A stretch of DNA of 64,000 nucleotides from Flavobacterium commune. GTDB taxonomy: Bacteria; Bacteroidota; Bacteroidia; Flavobacteriales; Flavobacteriaceae. The stretch covers positions 1,984,001-2,048,000 of the forward strand of contig NZ_CP017774.1 in assembly GCF_001857965.1 (NCBI RefSeq), written 5' to 3'. The notes below the pieces were generated by a model. The model ran no database searches and had not been told where the DNA came from. It saw nothing but the letters and a program-made list of their open reading frames with translations. A program made the translations under genes and the position numbers. Below, in pieces: positions 44,301 to 52,564 of this stretch; position 1 is the first letter of the stretch, and the number at the start of each line of letters is the position of its first letter.

Positions 44301-44666
44301 TGCAATGTCATTACTTTTGTTGGCTTCTTCATCCTTATTTACAATTTTTCTCAAAATCATGGTAGAAGACCAAAACATAAAAAGAATAGTAAAAGCACTG
44401 GAGAAAACAGAAGTCATGTTGACCATTAACGCAACATGTTGTGCACTGGCAGCAAACATTGCAAAAAAGGCGCCAATCATTTGGAATAAAGGAGCTCCCG
44501 GTGGGTGACCTACCTCTAGTTTTGCTGCTGTGGCTATATACTCCCCACAGTCCCAAAAGCTCATTGTAGGTTCAACAGTAAGAGAATAGGTTATTAATGC
44601 GATTCCAAAAGCAATCCATCCTATGATAGTATTCCATTTTTTGAAATTGAAAGACTCCTTGTTCAT
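41388..44666 (-). CDS. DUF2723 multi-pass membrane protein (glycosyltransferase-like)
   Basis: A 1092-residue protein. The N-terminal ~330 residues hold about nine helices and the family signature ([29 protein letters not shown]), resembling protein O-mannosyltransferases, with acidic residues in the first loop. Further helices lie at ~580-690. A large soluble domain follows ([34 protein letters not shown]), and the C-terminus is helical with TPR-like character. In Bacteroidota DUF2723 proteins are associated with cell-envelope glycosylation; the exact reaction is not established. It has a single gene and a bidirectional terminator. Confidence 0.85.
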   Translation of the reverse strand: [1092 protein letters not shown]

Positions 44667-44833
44667 GTAGTAAAATTTAGTTAATTTTTTCGAGTTACAA
44701 AGAAAATGTTTTTTTACTTAAGGTTATAGGCATTAACAAAATTTTCTACAAAACAATTAGGTTTTTTAAGGTGTTGATTTTGAGGTAGATTTTGATTTTG
44801 TGAATTTTTTTTCGAAAAAATATCAAAAAAAAT

Positions 44834-44863
44834 TTGCGTAAACTGAAAAACGTTGTAAATTTG
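44834..44863 (+). promoter_or_regulatory. Promoter of tRNA-Gln
   Basis: TTG at 44834-44836, a 19-base spacer and TAAATTTG at 44856-44863; the tRNA begins 20 bases after the element. Confidence 0.8.
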
Positions 44864-44883
44864 CACTCGCAATAAAGCACTGC

Positions 44884-44954
44884 TGGTCTATGGTGTAATG
44901 GTAACACAACTGTTTTTGGTGCAGTCTTTCTAGGTTCGAGTCCTAGTAGACCAA
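44884..44954 (+). tRNA. tRNA-Gln (anticodon TTG)
   Basis: A 71-base cloverleaf. The acceptor stem TGGTCTA pairs with TAGACCA. The anticodon stem ACTGT/GCAGT holds the loop TTTTGGT with anticodon TTG, reading CAA. The T arm is CTAGG-TTCGAGT-CCTAG. The discriminator is A and CCA is not encoded (ACA follows), so CCA is added after transcription. Confidence 0.95.
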
Positions 44955-44958
44955 CATA

Positions 44959-44988
44959 AAAGTCCCGATTTTATCGGGACTTTTTTTA
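44959..44988 (+). terminator. Terminator of tRNA-Gln
   Basis: AAGTCCCGAT pairs with ATCGGGACTT around TTT and is followed by T6. The stem is again of the TCCCGA/TCGGGA type seen in dispersed palindromes here. Confidence 0.92.
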
Positions 44989-45005
44989 TGCAATAAACTT
45001 TCGTT

Positions 45006-45830
45006 TTATATTTTTAATACTAAGAGTGGTTTGGAGGCGTGATTGGCTAAATCTTCACTGATGCTTCCGGTGAAAAAATGAGAAAGACCAGTTCTTCCGT
45101 GTGTGCAGAGGCTGATTAAATCGGCATTTATGTCTTTGGCAAAATGGATAATGCCTTTTTCTATGTTTACGTCATTGTAGATATTGAATGAGTAATTTTT
45201 TATTTCAAATTCGCTGATGAACTTTTTTGCAATTTTGTTGGCAATGGCTGTTGTTTTAAAGCTGTTTGGAGTACATACAGTTACCAGATTTAGTTTAGCG
45301 TCAAAAGAATTAGCGAAATCCAGGATTTTTTGAAACGGTTTTCTTATCTCTTCTGAAAAATCGGAAGCAAAAACAATGTTTTCAGGGTTGAAGTTGTTGA
45401 TTTCTTCCTTAATAACAATTACAGGTGCTGGGGATAATCGGACTACTTTTTCGGTATTTGAGCCTAATATGAGTTCTTCGATTCCTGATACGCCATTGGA
45501 ACCCATTACAACTAAGTCAATTTCTTCTTTATTGATGAAGGAAAGGATTCCGTGAGAGGCTTTTTCCAGCTGAATAAAATCAATTACGGTGAGTTCTTTA
45601 AGGTAGTTTTTTTCTTTAATGAACTGCATTTTTTCTTTTGCTTTTTGTAAAAACAGCATGATTTCCGGTATTGCAGCTCCGCCGGTTATAGCGTCATTCA
45701 TTTGACTTGGAATTTCAAGCATGTGTAAAAGATGAATTTCGCAATTGTTCTTTCGGGCTATTTGAGCGGCTACTTTTAGAGCGTTTTCGGCTCGTGTTGA
45801 GAAATCGGTAGGGACAAGAATTCGTTTCAT
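45006..45830 (-). CDS. Universal stress protein, two Usp domains
   Basis: A 274-residue protein with tandem Usp domains (~1-145 and ~150-274). Both carry the ATP-binding pattern G-x2-G-x9-G(S/T): VMGSNGVSGIEELILGSNTEKVVRL in the first and CTHGRTGLSHFFTGSISEDL in the second. The starts KRILVPTDFSTRAENAL and IVFASDFSEEIRKPF are also family-like. Usp proteins are soluble and respond to starvation or redox stress. Single gene, convergent with tRNA-Gln. Confidence 0.92.
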   Translation of the reverse strand: MKRILVPTDFSTRAENALKVAAQIARKNNCEIHLLHMLEIPSQMNDAITGGAAIPEIMLFLQKAKEKMQFIKEKNYLKELTVIDFIQLEKASHGILSFINKEEIDLVVMGSNGVSGIEELILGSNTEKVVRLSPAPVIVIKEEINNFNPENIVFASDFSEEIRKPFQKILDFANSFDAKLNLVTVCTPNSFKTTAIANKIAKKFISEFEIKNYSFNIYNDVNIEKGIIHFAKDINADLISLCTHGRTGLSHFFTGSISEDLANHASKPLLVLKI

Positions 45831-45914
45831 GGTTTTGTTCTTTGGAGGAGGTTAGGATTTGGTTTTTAAAGTAATAATAAAGGTAAGGAATAATTTTACA
45901 GCAATCAATTATTT

Positions 45915-45943
45915 TTGGTTTATAAAAATAAACACTATATTTG
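45915..45943 (+). promoter_or_regulatory. Promoter of rimP-nusA-infB
   Basis: TTG at 45915-45917, an 18-base spacer and TATATTTG at 45936-45943. The predicted start is ~45948, giving a leader of ~60 bases that contains a strong terminator-like hairpin. Confidence 0.8.
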
Positions 45944-45971
45944 TGCCGTTATTTATTAAAATCTAGATAAT

Positions 45972-45998
45972 GAGGGGACTAAATGTCCCCTCTTTTTA
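45972..45998 (+). terminator. Promoter-proximal terminator in the rimP-nusA-infB leader
   Basis: GAGGGGAC (45972-45979) pairs perfectly with GTCCCCTC (45985-45992) around TAAAT, followed by TTTTTAT. This is a textbook intrinsic terminator ~25 bases into the transcript and ~9 bases before the rimP ATG. No gene upstream on this strand needs it (the neighbour is on the other strand), so it likely regulates the operon. Confidence 0.8.
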
Positions 45999-46006
45999 TA
46001 AAAAAT

Positions 46007-46471
46007 ATGACATTTAAAGAGAAAGTAAATACGTTGTTAGTGGAGGCTCTTGAAGATAGACCTACGCTTTTTTTGATTGATTTAACTATTACTGAAGCAT
46101 TTAAAGTTATGATAACCTTAGATGATGATAATGGTGTAATTTTGCAGGACTGTATTGATGTAAGTCGGGCAATAGAGAGTAAGCTGGATAGAGAAGAACA
46201 GGATTATTCTTTAGAAGTAGCTTCAGTAGGTGTGGGATCTCCGTTAAAAATGGTTCGTCAGTATGTGAAGAATATTGGCAGAACCCTGATTGTGACTACA
46301 AATACTGAAAAAATTGAAGCTGAATTAGTTGATGCTAATGAAGATTTCATAATTTTGTCTTGGAAAGCAAGAGAGCCTAAAAAAGTAGGAAAAGGAAAAG
46401 AAACAGTACAGAAAGAACAACAAATACCTTATACAGAAATTAAAGAGGCAGTTGTTACAGTAACATTTTAA
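46007..46471 (+). CDS. rimP: Ribosome maturation factor RimP
   Basis: A 154-residue protein needed for 30S subunit maturation. Family segments are [60 protein letters not shown]. The start at 46007 ([11 protein letters not shown]) is chosen over 45983 because the upstream codons lie in the terminator hairpin. First gene of rimP-nusA-infB; it is 13 bases from nusA. Confidence 0.95.
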   Translation: MTFKEKVNTLLVEALEDRPTLFLIDLTITEAFKVMITLDDDNGVILQDCIDVSRAIESKLDREEQDYSLEVASVGVGSPLKMVRQYVKNIGRTLIVTTNTEKIEAELVDANEDFIILSWKAREPKKVGKGKETVQKEQQIPYTEIKEAVVTVTF

Positions 46472-46484
46472 TTAAAGAATTCGC

Positions 46485-47738
46485 ATGGAAAATTTAGCAT
46501 TAATCGATTCATTTTCAGAGTTTAAAGATGATAAACTTATTGATCGTGTAACGCTTATGGCAATTTTAGAAGATGTATTTAGAAATGCATTGAAGAAAAA
46601 ATACGGTTCAGATGATAATTTCGATATCATTATCAATCCTGATAAAGGAGATATGGAAATTTGGAGAAGAAGAGTAATTGTTGCTGATGAAGATTTAGAT
46701 TTCGAAAATGAAGAGATTACTTTAACCGAGGCTAGAAAAATCGAAGCTGATTTTGAAATTGGAGAAGAAGTTTCTGAAGAGGTAAAATTGATTGATTTAG
46801 GAAGAAGAGCTATTTTGGCTTTGCGTCAAAATTTGATTTCTAAAATTCATGAACACGATAATACAAATCTTTATAAGCAATTTAAAGATTTAATAGGTGA
46901 TATATACACCGCCGAAGTACACCATGTAAGACCAAGAGTTGTTATTCTTGTTGATGATGAAGGAAATGAAATTGTTTTGCCAAAAGAAAAACAAATTCCA
47001 TCAGATTTTTTCCGTAAAGGAGATAACGTTCGCGGAATTATTGAAAGCGTTGAATTAAAAGGAAATAAACCTCAAATTATTATGTCCAGAACTTCTGAGA
47101 AGTTCTTGGAAAAATTATTTGAACAGGAAATTCCGGAAGTTTTTGACGGTTTAATCATGATCAAAAAAGTAGTGAGAATTCCGGGTGAAAAAGCAAAAGT
47201 AGCGGTGGATTCTTATGATGACAGAATTGACCCGGTAGGGGCTTGTGTGGGGATGAAAGGTTCTCGTATTCACGGAATTGTACGTGAGTTAGGTAATGAA
47301 AACATTGATGTTATTAATTATACTAATAATATTCAACTGTTTATTACAAGAGCATTGAGTCCTGCAAAGGTTTCTTCGATTAAAATCAATGAAGAAGCTA
47401 AAAGAGCTGAGGTATTCCTGAAATTAGAAGAGGTTTCAAAAGCAATTGGTAGAGGAGGACACAACATTAAATTAGCCGGTTTATTAACGGGTTATGAGTT
47501 GGATGTTATCAGAGAAGGAGATGTTGAAGGAACTACAGCAGATGAAGATGATGTTGAATTAACAGAGTTTTCAGATGAAATAGACGAGTGGATTATCGAA
47601 GAATTTGCAAAAATTGGATTAGATACTGCTAAAAGTATATTGAAACATGATGTAGAAGATTTAGTAAGAAGAACAGATTTAGAGGAGGAAACAATTCTGG
47701 ATGTAATGAAAATATTGAAAGAAGAGTTCGATAGTTAG
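46485..47738 (+). CDS. nusA: Transcription termination/antitermination factor NusA
   Basis: A 417-residue RNA-polymerase-binding factor that modulates pausing and termination. N-terminal domain (LIDSFSEFKDDKLIDRVTLMAILEDVFRNALKKKYG), S1 domain (GDIYTAEVHHVRPRVVIL), and two KH domains (VGACVGMKGSRIHGIVRELGNENIDVI and KAIGRGGHNIKLAGLLTGYELDVI) in order. It ends with a short acidic and helical tail without the duplicated acidic repeats of E. coli NusA. NusA could control its own operon through the leader terminator. Confidence 0.97.
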   Translation: MENLALIDSFSEFKDDKLIDRVTLMAILEDVFRNALKKKYGSDDNFDIIINPDKGDMEIWRRRVIVADEDLDFENEEITLTEARKIEADFEIGEEVSEEVKLIDLGRRAILALRQNLISKIHEHDNTNLYKQFKDLIGDIYTAEVHHVRPRVVILVDDEGNEIVLPKEKQIPSDFFRKGDNVRGIIESVELKGNKPQIIMSRTSEKFLEKLFEQEIPEVFDGLIMIKKVVRIPGEKAKVAVDSYDDRIDPVGACVGMKGSRIHGIVRELGNENIDVINYTNNIQLFITRALSPAKVSSIKINEEAKRAEVFLKLEEVSKAIGRGGHNIKLAGLLTGYELDVIREGDVEGTTADEDDVELTEFSDEIDEWIIEEFAKIGLDTAKSILKHDVEDLVRRTDLEEETILDVMKILKEEFDS

Positions 47739-47788
47739 TTCTATACTTCTAAACAACACAACGAAATAGGTAATAATAAAAAGGTTAT

Positions 47789-50713
47789 ATGTCTGAAGAG
47801 AGAGTAATAAGAATAAACAAAGTTTTAAGGGAATTGAATATTTCTTTAGAAAGAGCTGTGGATTATCTTAAAGATAAAGGGATTGCGATAGAGTCCAATC
47901 CAAACACAAAAATTTCTAATGAAGTGTACGATGTCTTGTGCGGTCAGTTTGCGGGTGACAGAGGGAAAAAAGAGGCTTCTAAAGAAGTAAGCGAAGAGAA
48001 AAGGAAAGAAAAAGAAGCTTTACGTATTGAGCGTGATAGAGAGGCGGAAGATAAGCGTAAGCAAGAGGAAGAATTACAAAGACAGCAACAGGAAGTAATT
48101 AAGGCAAGAGCTGTAATTTCAGGTCCTGTTCAAGTTGGGAAAATTGATTTGAATCCTGCAAAACCTGCTGCTGCTCCTGTAGAGGAGAAAGTAGTAGCTC
48201 CTAAACCTGAAGTTGTAGAAGACAAACCGGCTCCTAAAACTAGTGCTCCAGAGAAAATAGAATCAGACAAAAAAGTAGAAAAACCTATCGTTGCCGAAGC
48301 TAGTAAGACTGTTGTTGAAAATGTAGCACCTAAGGAAGAACCTAAAAAAGAGGAGAAGCAAGTTGTTGCAGCGCCTCAGCCTAAAGAAGTAGCTAAGGTT
48401 GAAAAAGAGGTTGTAAAAACCGATGAAGCACCGGTTGAGGAGGCAATTGCTACGCAATATCAAAAACTTTCAGGAGCTAAATTAACTGGTCAGACTATTG
48501 ATTTATCGCAATTCAATAAGCCTAAAAAGAAAAAAGAAGATCCTAAAATTACAGCAAATAAGCCGGGTACTCCTGGTGCTCCCGGAGCTAATGCAAATAA
48601 AAATAAGCGTAAGAGAATTGCGCCTAAACCAGGAACTCCTGCGGCTCCAAATACATCAAATGCTCCCAGAACTCCCGGGACTCCAAATCCAAATAAAATA
48701 ACACCTAATACTGGTGGTGGATTTAATGCTAACAGAGGAGACAGAGGTGCCAGACCTGGATTTGTAAAAGGAAATCGTCCTGCTATTGTGGCTAAAGTTG
48801 AGCCAACAGAAGAGGAAGTTAAAAATCAAATTAGAGAGACTTTAGAGAAACTTCAGGGTAAAAAAGGAGGGAAATCTAAGGCTGCTAAATACAGAAGAGA
48901 TAAAAGAGATACTCACCGTCAGAAATCAGATGATGAACAAAGAGCTTTAGACGAAGAAAGTAAAATTCTTAAAGTAACCGAGTTTGTAACTGTAGGTGAA
49001 ATTGCTATCATGATGGATGTGCCAATTACTAAGGTTATTGGAACTTGTATGTCTCTTGGAATCATGGTTACCATGAACCAGCGTTTGGATGCAGAAACAT
49101 TAACTATTGTTGCTGACGAATTTGGTTATGATGTTGAGTTTATTACTGTAGATATCGAAGAAGCTATCGAGGTAGTTGAAGATAAAGAAGAAGACTTAGT
49201 AAACAGAGCGCCTATTGTTACGGTAATGGGACACGTTGACCACGGTAAAACCTCTTTACTGGATTATATTCGTAAAGAAAATGTTATCGCTGGTGAGTCT
49301 GGAGGAATTACACAACACATCGGTGCTTACGGGGTGAAATTAGAGAATGGTCAAAAAATTGCATTCTTAGATACACCGGGTCACGAGGCGTTTACCGCGA
49401 TGCGTGCACGTGGAGCGCAACTTACCGATATTGTTATTATCGTAATTGCTGCCGATGATGATATCATGCCGCAAACCAAAGAGGCTATCTCTCACGCTCA
49501 GGCGGCTGGGGTGCCAATTATATTTGCAATCAATAAAATAGATAAGCCAAACGCGAATCCGGATAAGATTAAGGAAAGGTTAGCAGGTATGAACTTGCTT
49601 ATCGAAGAATGGGGAGGAAAAATCCAATCTCATGATATTTCTGCTAAGACAGGTCTTGGAGTAAAAGATCTTTTGGAGAAAGTATTGTTAGAGGCTGAAA
49701 TTTTAGATTTAAAATCAAATCCTAATAAGTCAGCTCAGGGTGCTGTTGTTGAAGCTTACTTAGATAAAGGAAAAGGATATGTTTCTACTATTATGGTGCA
49801 ACACGGAACTTTAAAAATTGGAGATTACCTGTTAGCAGGTAAACACCATGGTAAGGTCAAAGCAATGCACGATGAGCGTGGTAACATTGTTACTGTTGCA
49901 GGTCCGTCAACACCGGTATCTATTTTAGGTTTAGATGGAGCTCCTACAGCCGGAGATAAATTCAATGTTTTTGAAGACGAGAAAGAAGCAAAACAAATTG
50001 CTGCTAAACGTTCTCAATTAATGCGTGAGCAATCAGTACGTACACAACGTCATATTACTCTTGACGAAATTGGTCGTCGTATTGCGTTAGGTCAATTTAA
50101 AGAATTGAACGTAATCCTTAAAGGAGACGTGGATGGTTCTGTTGAGGCATTATCTGATTCGTTCTCTAAATTGTCAACTGAAGAAATTCAAATTAATATC
50201 ATTCATAAAGGAGTTGGAGCAATTACTGAAACTGACGTTATGTTGGCTTCTGCATCAGATGCAATCATTATCGGATTTAACGTTCGTCCTGCCGGAAATG
50301 CAAGACAGCTTGCTGATAAAGAAGAAATTGATATCCGTTACTACTCAATCATCTACGCGGCTATTGACGACTTGAAAGATGCAATGGAAGGAATGCTTGC
50401 TCCGGAAATGAAAGAGGAAGTGTTAGGTACTGCAGAGATTAGAGAAATTTTCAAAATTTCTAAAGTAGGTTCTATTGCTGGATGTATGGTTACTGATGGT
50501 AAAATTACCCGTCAGGCAAAAATCAGAGTTATCAGAGCCGGAGTGGTAGTTCACGAAGGAGAATTGGTGGCCTTGAAACGTTTCAAAGACGATGTTAAAG
50601 AAGTTACCAAAGGTTACGATTGTGGTATCCAAATTAAAGGATTTAATGATATTGAAGAATACGATGTTATTGAAGCTTTCCACGAAGTAGCAATCAAGAA
50701 AAAATTGAAATAA
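47789..50713 (+). CDS. infB: Translation initiation factor IF-2
   Basis: A 974-residue GTPase that places initiator tRNA on the 30S subunit. The first ~400 residues are a long, charged, Ala/Pro/Lys/Glu-rich N-domain with an IF2N motif at the start (RINKVLRELNISLERAVDYLKDKG). The G domain follows: G1 GHVDHGKTS, G3 DTPGHEAF, G4 NKIDKP. The C-terminal beta-barrel and fMet-tRNA-binding domains end YDVIEAFHEVAIKKKLK. It is third in rimP-nusA-infB, separated from nusA by 50 bases. Confidence 0.97.
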   Translation: MSEERVIRINKVLRELNISLERAVDYLKDKGIAIESNPNTKISNEVYDVLCGQFAGDRGKKEASKEVSEEKRKEKEALRIERDREAEDKRKQEEELQRQQQEVIKARAVISGPVQVGKIDLNPAKPAAAPVEEKVVAPKPEVVEDKPAPKTSAPEKIESDKKVEKPIVAEASKTVVENVAPKEEPKKEEKQVVAAPQPKEVAKVEKEVVKTDEAPVEEAIATQYQKLSGAKLTGQTIDLSQFNKPKKKKEDPKITANKPGTPGAPGANANKNKRKRIAPKPGTPAAPNTSNAPRTPGTPNPNKITPNTGGGFNANRGDRGARPGFVKGNRPAIVAKVEPTEEEVKNQIRETLEKLQGKKGGKSKAAKYRRDKRDTHRQKSDDEQRALDEESKILKVTEFVTVGEIAIMMDVPITKVIGTCMSLGIMVTMNQRLDAETLTIVADEFGYDVEFITVDIEEAIEVVEDKEEDLVNRAPIVTVMGHVDHGKTSLLDYIRKENVIAGESGGITQHIGAYGVKLENGQKIAFLDTPGHEAFTAMRARGAQLTDIVIIVIAADDDIMPQTKEAISHAQAAGVPIIFAINKIDKPNANPDKIKERLAGMNLLIEEWGGKIQSHDISAKTGLGVKDLLEKVLLEAEILDLKSNPNKSAQGAVVEAYLDKGKGYVSTIMVQHGTLKIGDYLLAGKHHGKVKAMHDERGNIVTVAGPSTPVSILGLDGAPTAGDKFNVFEDEKEAKQIAAKRSQLMREQSVRTQRHITLDEIGRRIALGQFKELNVILKGDVDGSVEALSDSFSKLSTEEIQINIIHKGVGAITETDVMLASASDAIIIGFNVRPAGNARQLADKEEIDIRYYSIIYAAIDDLKDAMEGMLAPEMKEEVLGTAEIREIFKISKVGSIAGCMVTDGKITRQAKIRVIRAGVVVHEGELVALKRFKDDVKEVTKGYDCGIQIKGFNDIEEYDVIEAFHEVAIKKKLK

Positions 50714-50736
50714 TATTTCAAATATAAATTTATAAG

Positions 50737-50764
50737 AAAATCCCGATTCGTCGGGATTTTTTGT
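50737..50764 (+). terminator. Terminator after infB
   Basis: AAAATCCCGA pairs with TCGGGATTTT around TTCG, followed by TTTT; stem of the same TCCCGA/TCGGGA family. It ends the rimP-nusA-infB transcript. Confidence 0.92.
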
Positions 50765-50772
50765 ATTTTTAG

Positions 50773-51699
50773 GGTTTTGGGAATGGTATTGGTATTGTTG
50801 TTAGTTATAATTATAAGTATAACGGAAAAGAACTCCAAGACGAGCTGGGGCTTAATATGACAGCAATGGACTTCCGTCAATATGATATGGCAATTGGTCG
50901 TTTTAATTCGATAGACGCTTTGTCTGAAATGAGTTTTTCAACCTCTCCTTTTGCTTTCGCCAGAAATAATCCAATTTTTTGGATGGATCCAAGCGGATTG
51001 CTTTCACAAGAATTTATAAATTCTCTCTGGAACAATAGTAACAATAGTAGCGGTAAAACAGTTTGGACCAATACAGGTGGTAGCTTTTACTCTGATAATA
51101 TCGGTAACGGTAAAGCAGGAAGTGTAGATAATACTACAAATGAATTCACAGGTCATGATGCTTTAAGTGAAGTTACAATTACAAAAAATAATCGCGGTGA
51201 CGCATCTTATTTAGGACAGCTACAATCTCACGTTTATAGTACAGGTAAATTTTATAGTAGCTGGAGAAGTCAACAAAGAGCAAAGAAATGGAGTGATTTA
51301 GGTCAAGGATTACAAGATATAGGAGATGGTATAGCTGTTGCCGGATACGCCTTGACAGCCACAGGAATTTTTGCAGAAGTTGGCGTGCCTCTTGCAGGTA
51401 TTGGAAATACTATTTCTCTTAGTGGAACTGCTATATCAACAACAGTAGCTACAGTACAGGCATTTAACGGAAATGATCTTTCTAAAAATGGATTTAAAAT
51501 TGCAAAAGCTGCTGCTGTTTACGGAGCTGGAAAGGTTGCGGAACATTATCTAAATAAAGTGCCAGGATTAGAACCCACTTTAAAGAATGTTGATGGAGAA
51601 GAAGTAATGAATTTAGGTAATAAAATTTTACAACAAAATGTAAGTCTTAAAATTATGGGAATAGATAGGTATATCGATGCAAAAACAGAAAAGGAATAA
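50773..51699 (+). pseudogene. RHS-repeat protein, orphan C-terminal end with variable tip
   Basis: The frame opens only after a TAG at 50770-50772 and begins, without a clear start, with YNYKYNGKELQDELGLN, then YDMAIGRFNSIDALSEMSFSTSPFAFARNNPIFWMDPSGL: the RHS-associated core end. The large upstream RHS repeats are absent, so this is a remnant or displaced toxin tip. ATG at 50857 would give 280 residues. After the core, the tip has hydrophobic Gly/Ala-rich segments (GIAVAGYALTATGIFAEVG) and an unrecognised end. The next gene encodes a small two-helix membrane protein, as an immunity gene would. Confidence 0.7.
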
Positions 51700-51702
51700 A
51701 TT

Positions 51703-51909
51703 ATGATACAGGATATTATTTTACCGTTATTAAGCATTATCATCGGCTTTTTTTATTCAAAATGGCTTTATAAAGTTAACAACGGTTTTTTTAGAAAAAA
51801 TGTTGATTTGTTTTCTAATTCAAAAGATTTACAAGGTTGGTTTGCAGCTACACTGCTAATTATAGTTGGTCTTTTATTTCTCCTAAAAGGGATTTCAAAT
51901 TATTTATAA
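51703..51909 (+). CDS. Small two-helix membrane protein, candidate immunity protein
   Basis: A 68-residue protein beginning three bases after the RHS-tip stop (MIQDIILPLLSIIIGFFYSKWLYK). Hydrophobic helices span ~3-20 and ~46-64, joined by a polar loop with NNGFFRKNVDLFSN. It has no recognisable family. The position directly behind an RHS C-terminal tip, the shared strand and the terminator after it suggest it neutralises that tip; this is inference from gene order only. Confidence 0.55.
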   Translation: MIQDIILPLLSIIIGFFYSKWLYKVNNGFFRKNVDLFSNSKDLQGWFAATLLIIVGLLFLLKGISNYL

Positions 51910-51929
51910 TGCACAATTATTAAGCATAA

Positions 51930-51955
51930 AAAACCTCGCAATTTGCGAGGTTTTC
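51930..51955. terminator. Terminator between convergent genes
   Basis: AAAACCTCGCAA pairs with TTGCGAGGTTTT in one continuous palindrome. It separates the RHS-tip unit (plus) from the RelE/ParE gene (minus). Confidence 0.85.
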
Positions 51956-51960
51956 TGTTG

Positions 51961-52254
51961 TTATCTAACAGGATATTTATCAGGATCTTGTGAAGTATGA
52001 AATACAGCGTTTAAGAAAACAGTTTTACTGGGTTCATCCACAATAAAAAAGGAGATGTAAGGAAATTTGCCAAAAGGCAGAAATCGATAATTGTTATCGT
52101 GAAACTGGTAAAAAGGGTTTGTTTGTAGTGCTTTATATGTTTTTCTATAATCTTTCAAAAAATCAAGAGCTACTTTTTTACTGGCTTTGTAAATGTAATA
52201 TTCAACGGCATCTTCAATGTTTTGGGAAGCAATGGGCGAAACAATAACTCCCAC
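51961..52254 (-). CDS. RelE/ParE family toxin without adjacent antitoxin
   Basis: A 97-residue protein resembling ParE-type toxins: ASQNIEDAVEYYIYKASKKVALDFLKDYRKTYKALQTNPFYQ, then NNYRFLPFGKFPYISFFIVDEPSKTVFLNAVFHTSQDP, the usual helical hairpin plus beta-sheet layout with the YRxLxxxxYPY... pattern. The only start codon at this position is GTG (52254); the frame stays open upstream for ~45 bases without ATG. No antitoxin frame precedes it, and the upstream 300 bases are repeat-like, so the cognate antitoxin may have been lost. Confidence 0.75.
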   Translation of the reverse strand: MGVIVSPIASQNIEDAVEYYIYKASKKVALDFLKDYRKTYKALQTNPFYQFHDNNYRFLPFGKFPYISFFIVDEPSKTVFLNAVFHTSQDPDKYPVR

Positions 52255-52564
52255 TCGTCCTCGTTTGTAAATAACTCTGGTGCTTGCCTGTGGCGAGTAT
52301 CTACTTTAAATTAGAAAACAAATCGTAGCGTTTGCAACGCAGTTATATTAACAAGTTACTTTATGATGAATGTTTTTTTTTTTTTTTAATAAGCCACTAC
52401 ATTTTAATGTAAGCTTTTTGAGTTTTATTTGACAGTAATATCAATAAGTTTAAGCGAGTTTAATTTTCGACTTTTGATTTGATTTAACACATAAAAAAAA
52501 GAGTCTAATAAAGCAAAATGACGCTTTATTAGACTCTTTTTTTGTAACAAATAGTGTTAAAATT
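52255..52564. other. Spacer with degraded repeat, T15 tract and terminator
   Basis: Next to the toxin gene, ACTCGCCACAGGCAAGCACCAG (minus) is out of keeping with its surroundings and may be a repeat remnant. A run of 15 T lies at 52373-52387. The terminator at 52493-52543 is listed separately. No antitoxin or other gene is seen. Confidence 0.5.
52493..52543. terminator. Bidirectional terminator of the SPOR gene
   Basis: AAAAAAAAGAGTCTAATAAAGC pairs with GCTTTATTAGACTCTTTTTTT: a perfect 14-bp stem (GAGTCTAATAAAGC) plus A/T runs on both sides. It lies 22 bases past the SPOR gene stop on the minus strand. Confidence 0.92.
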
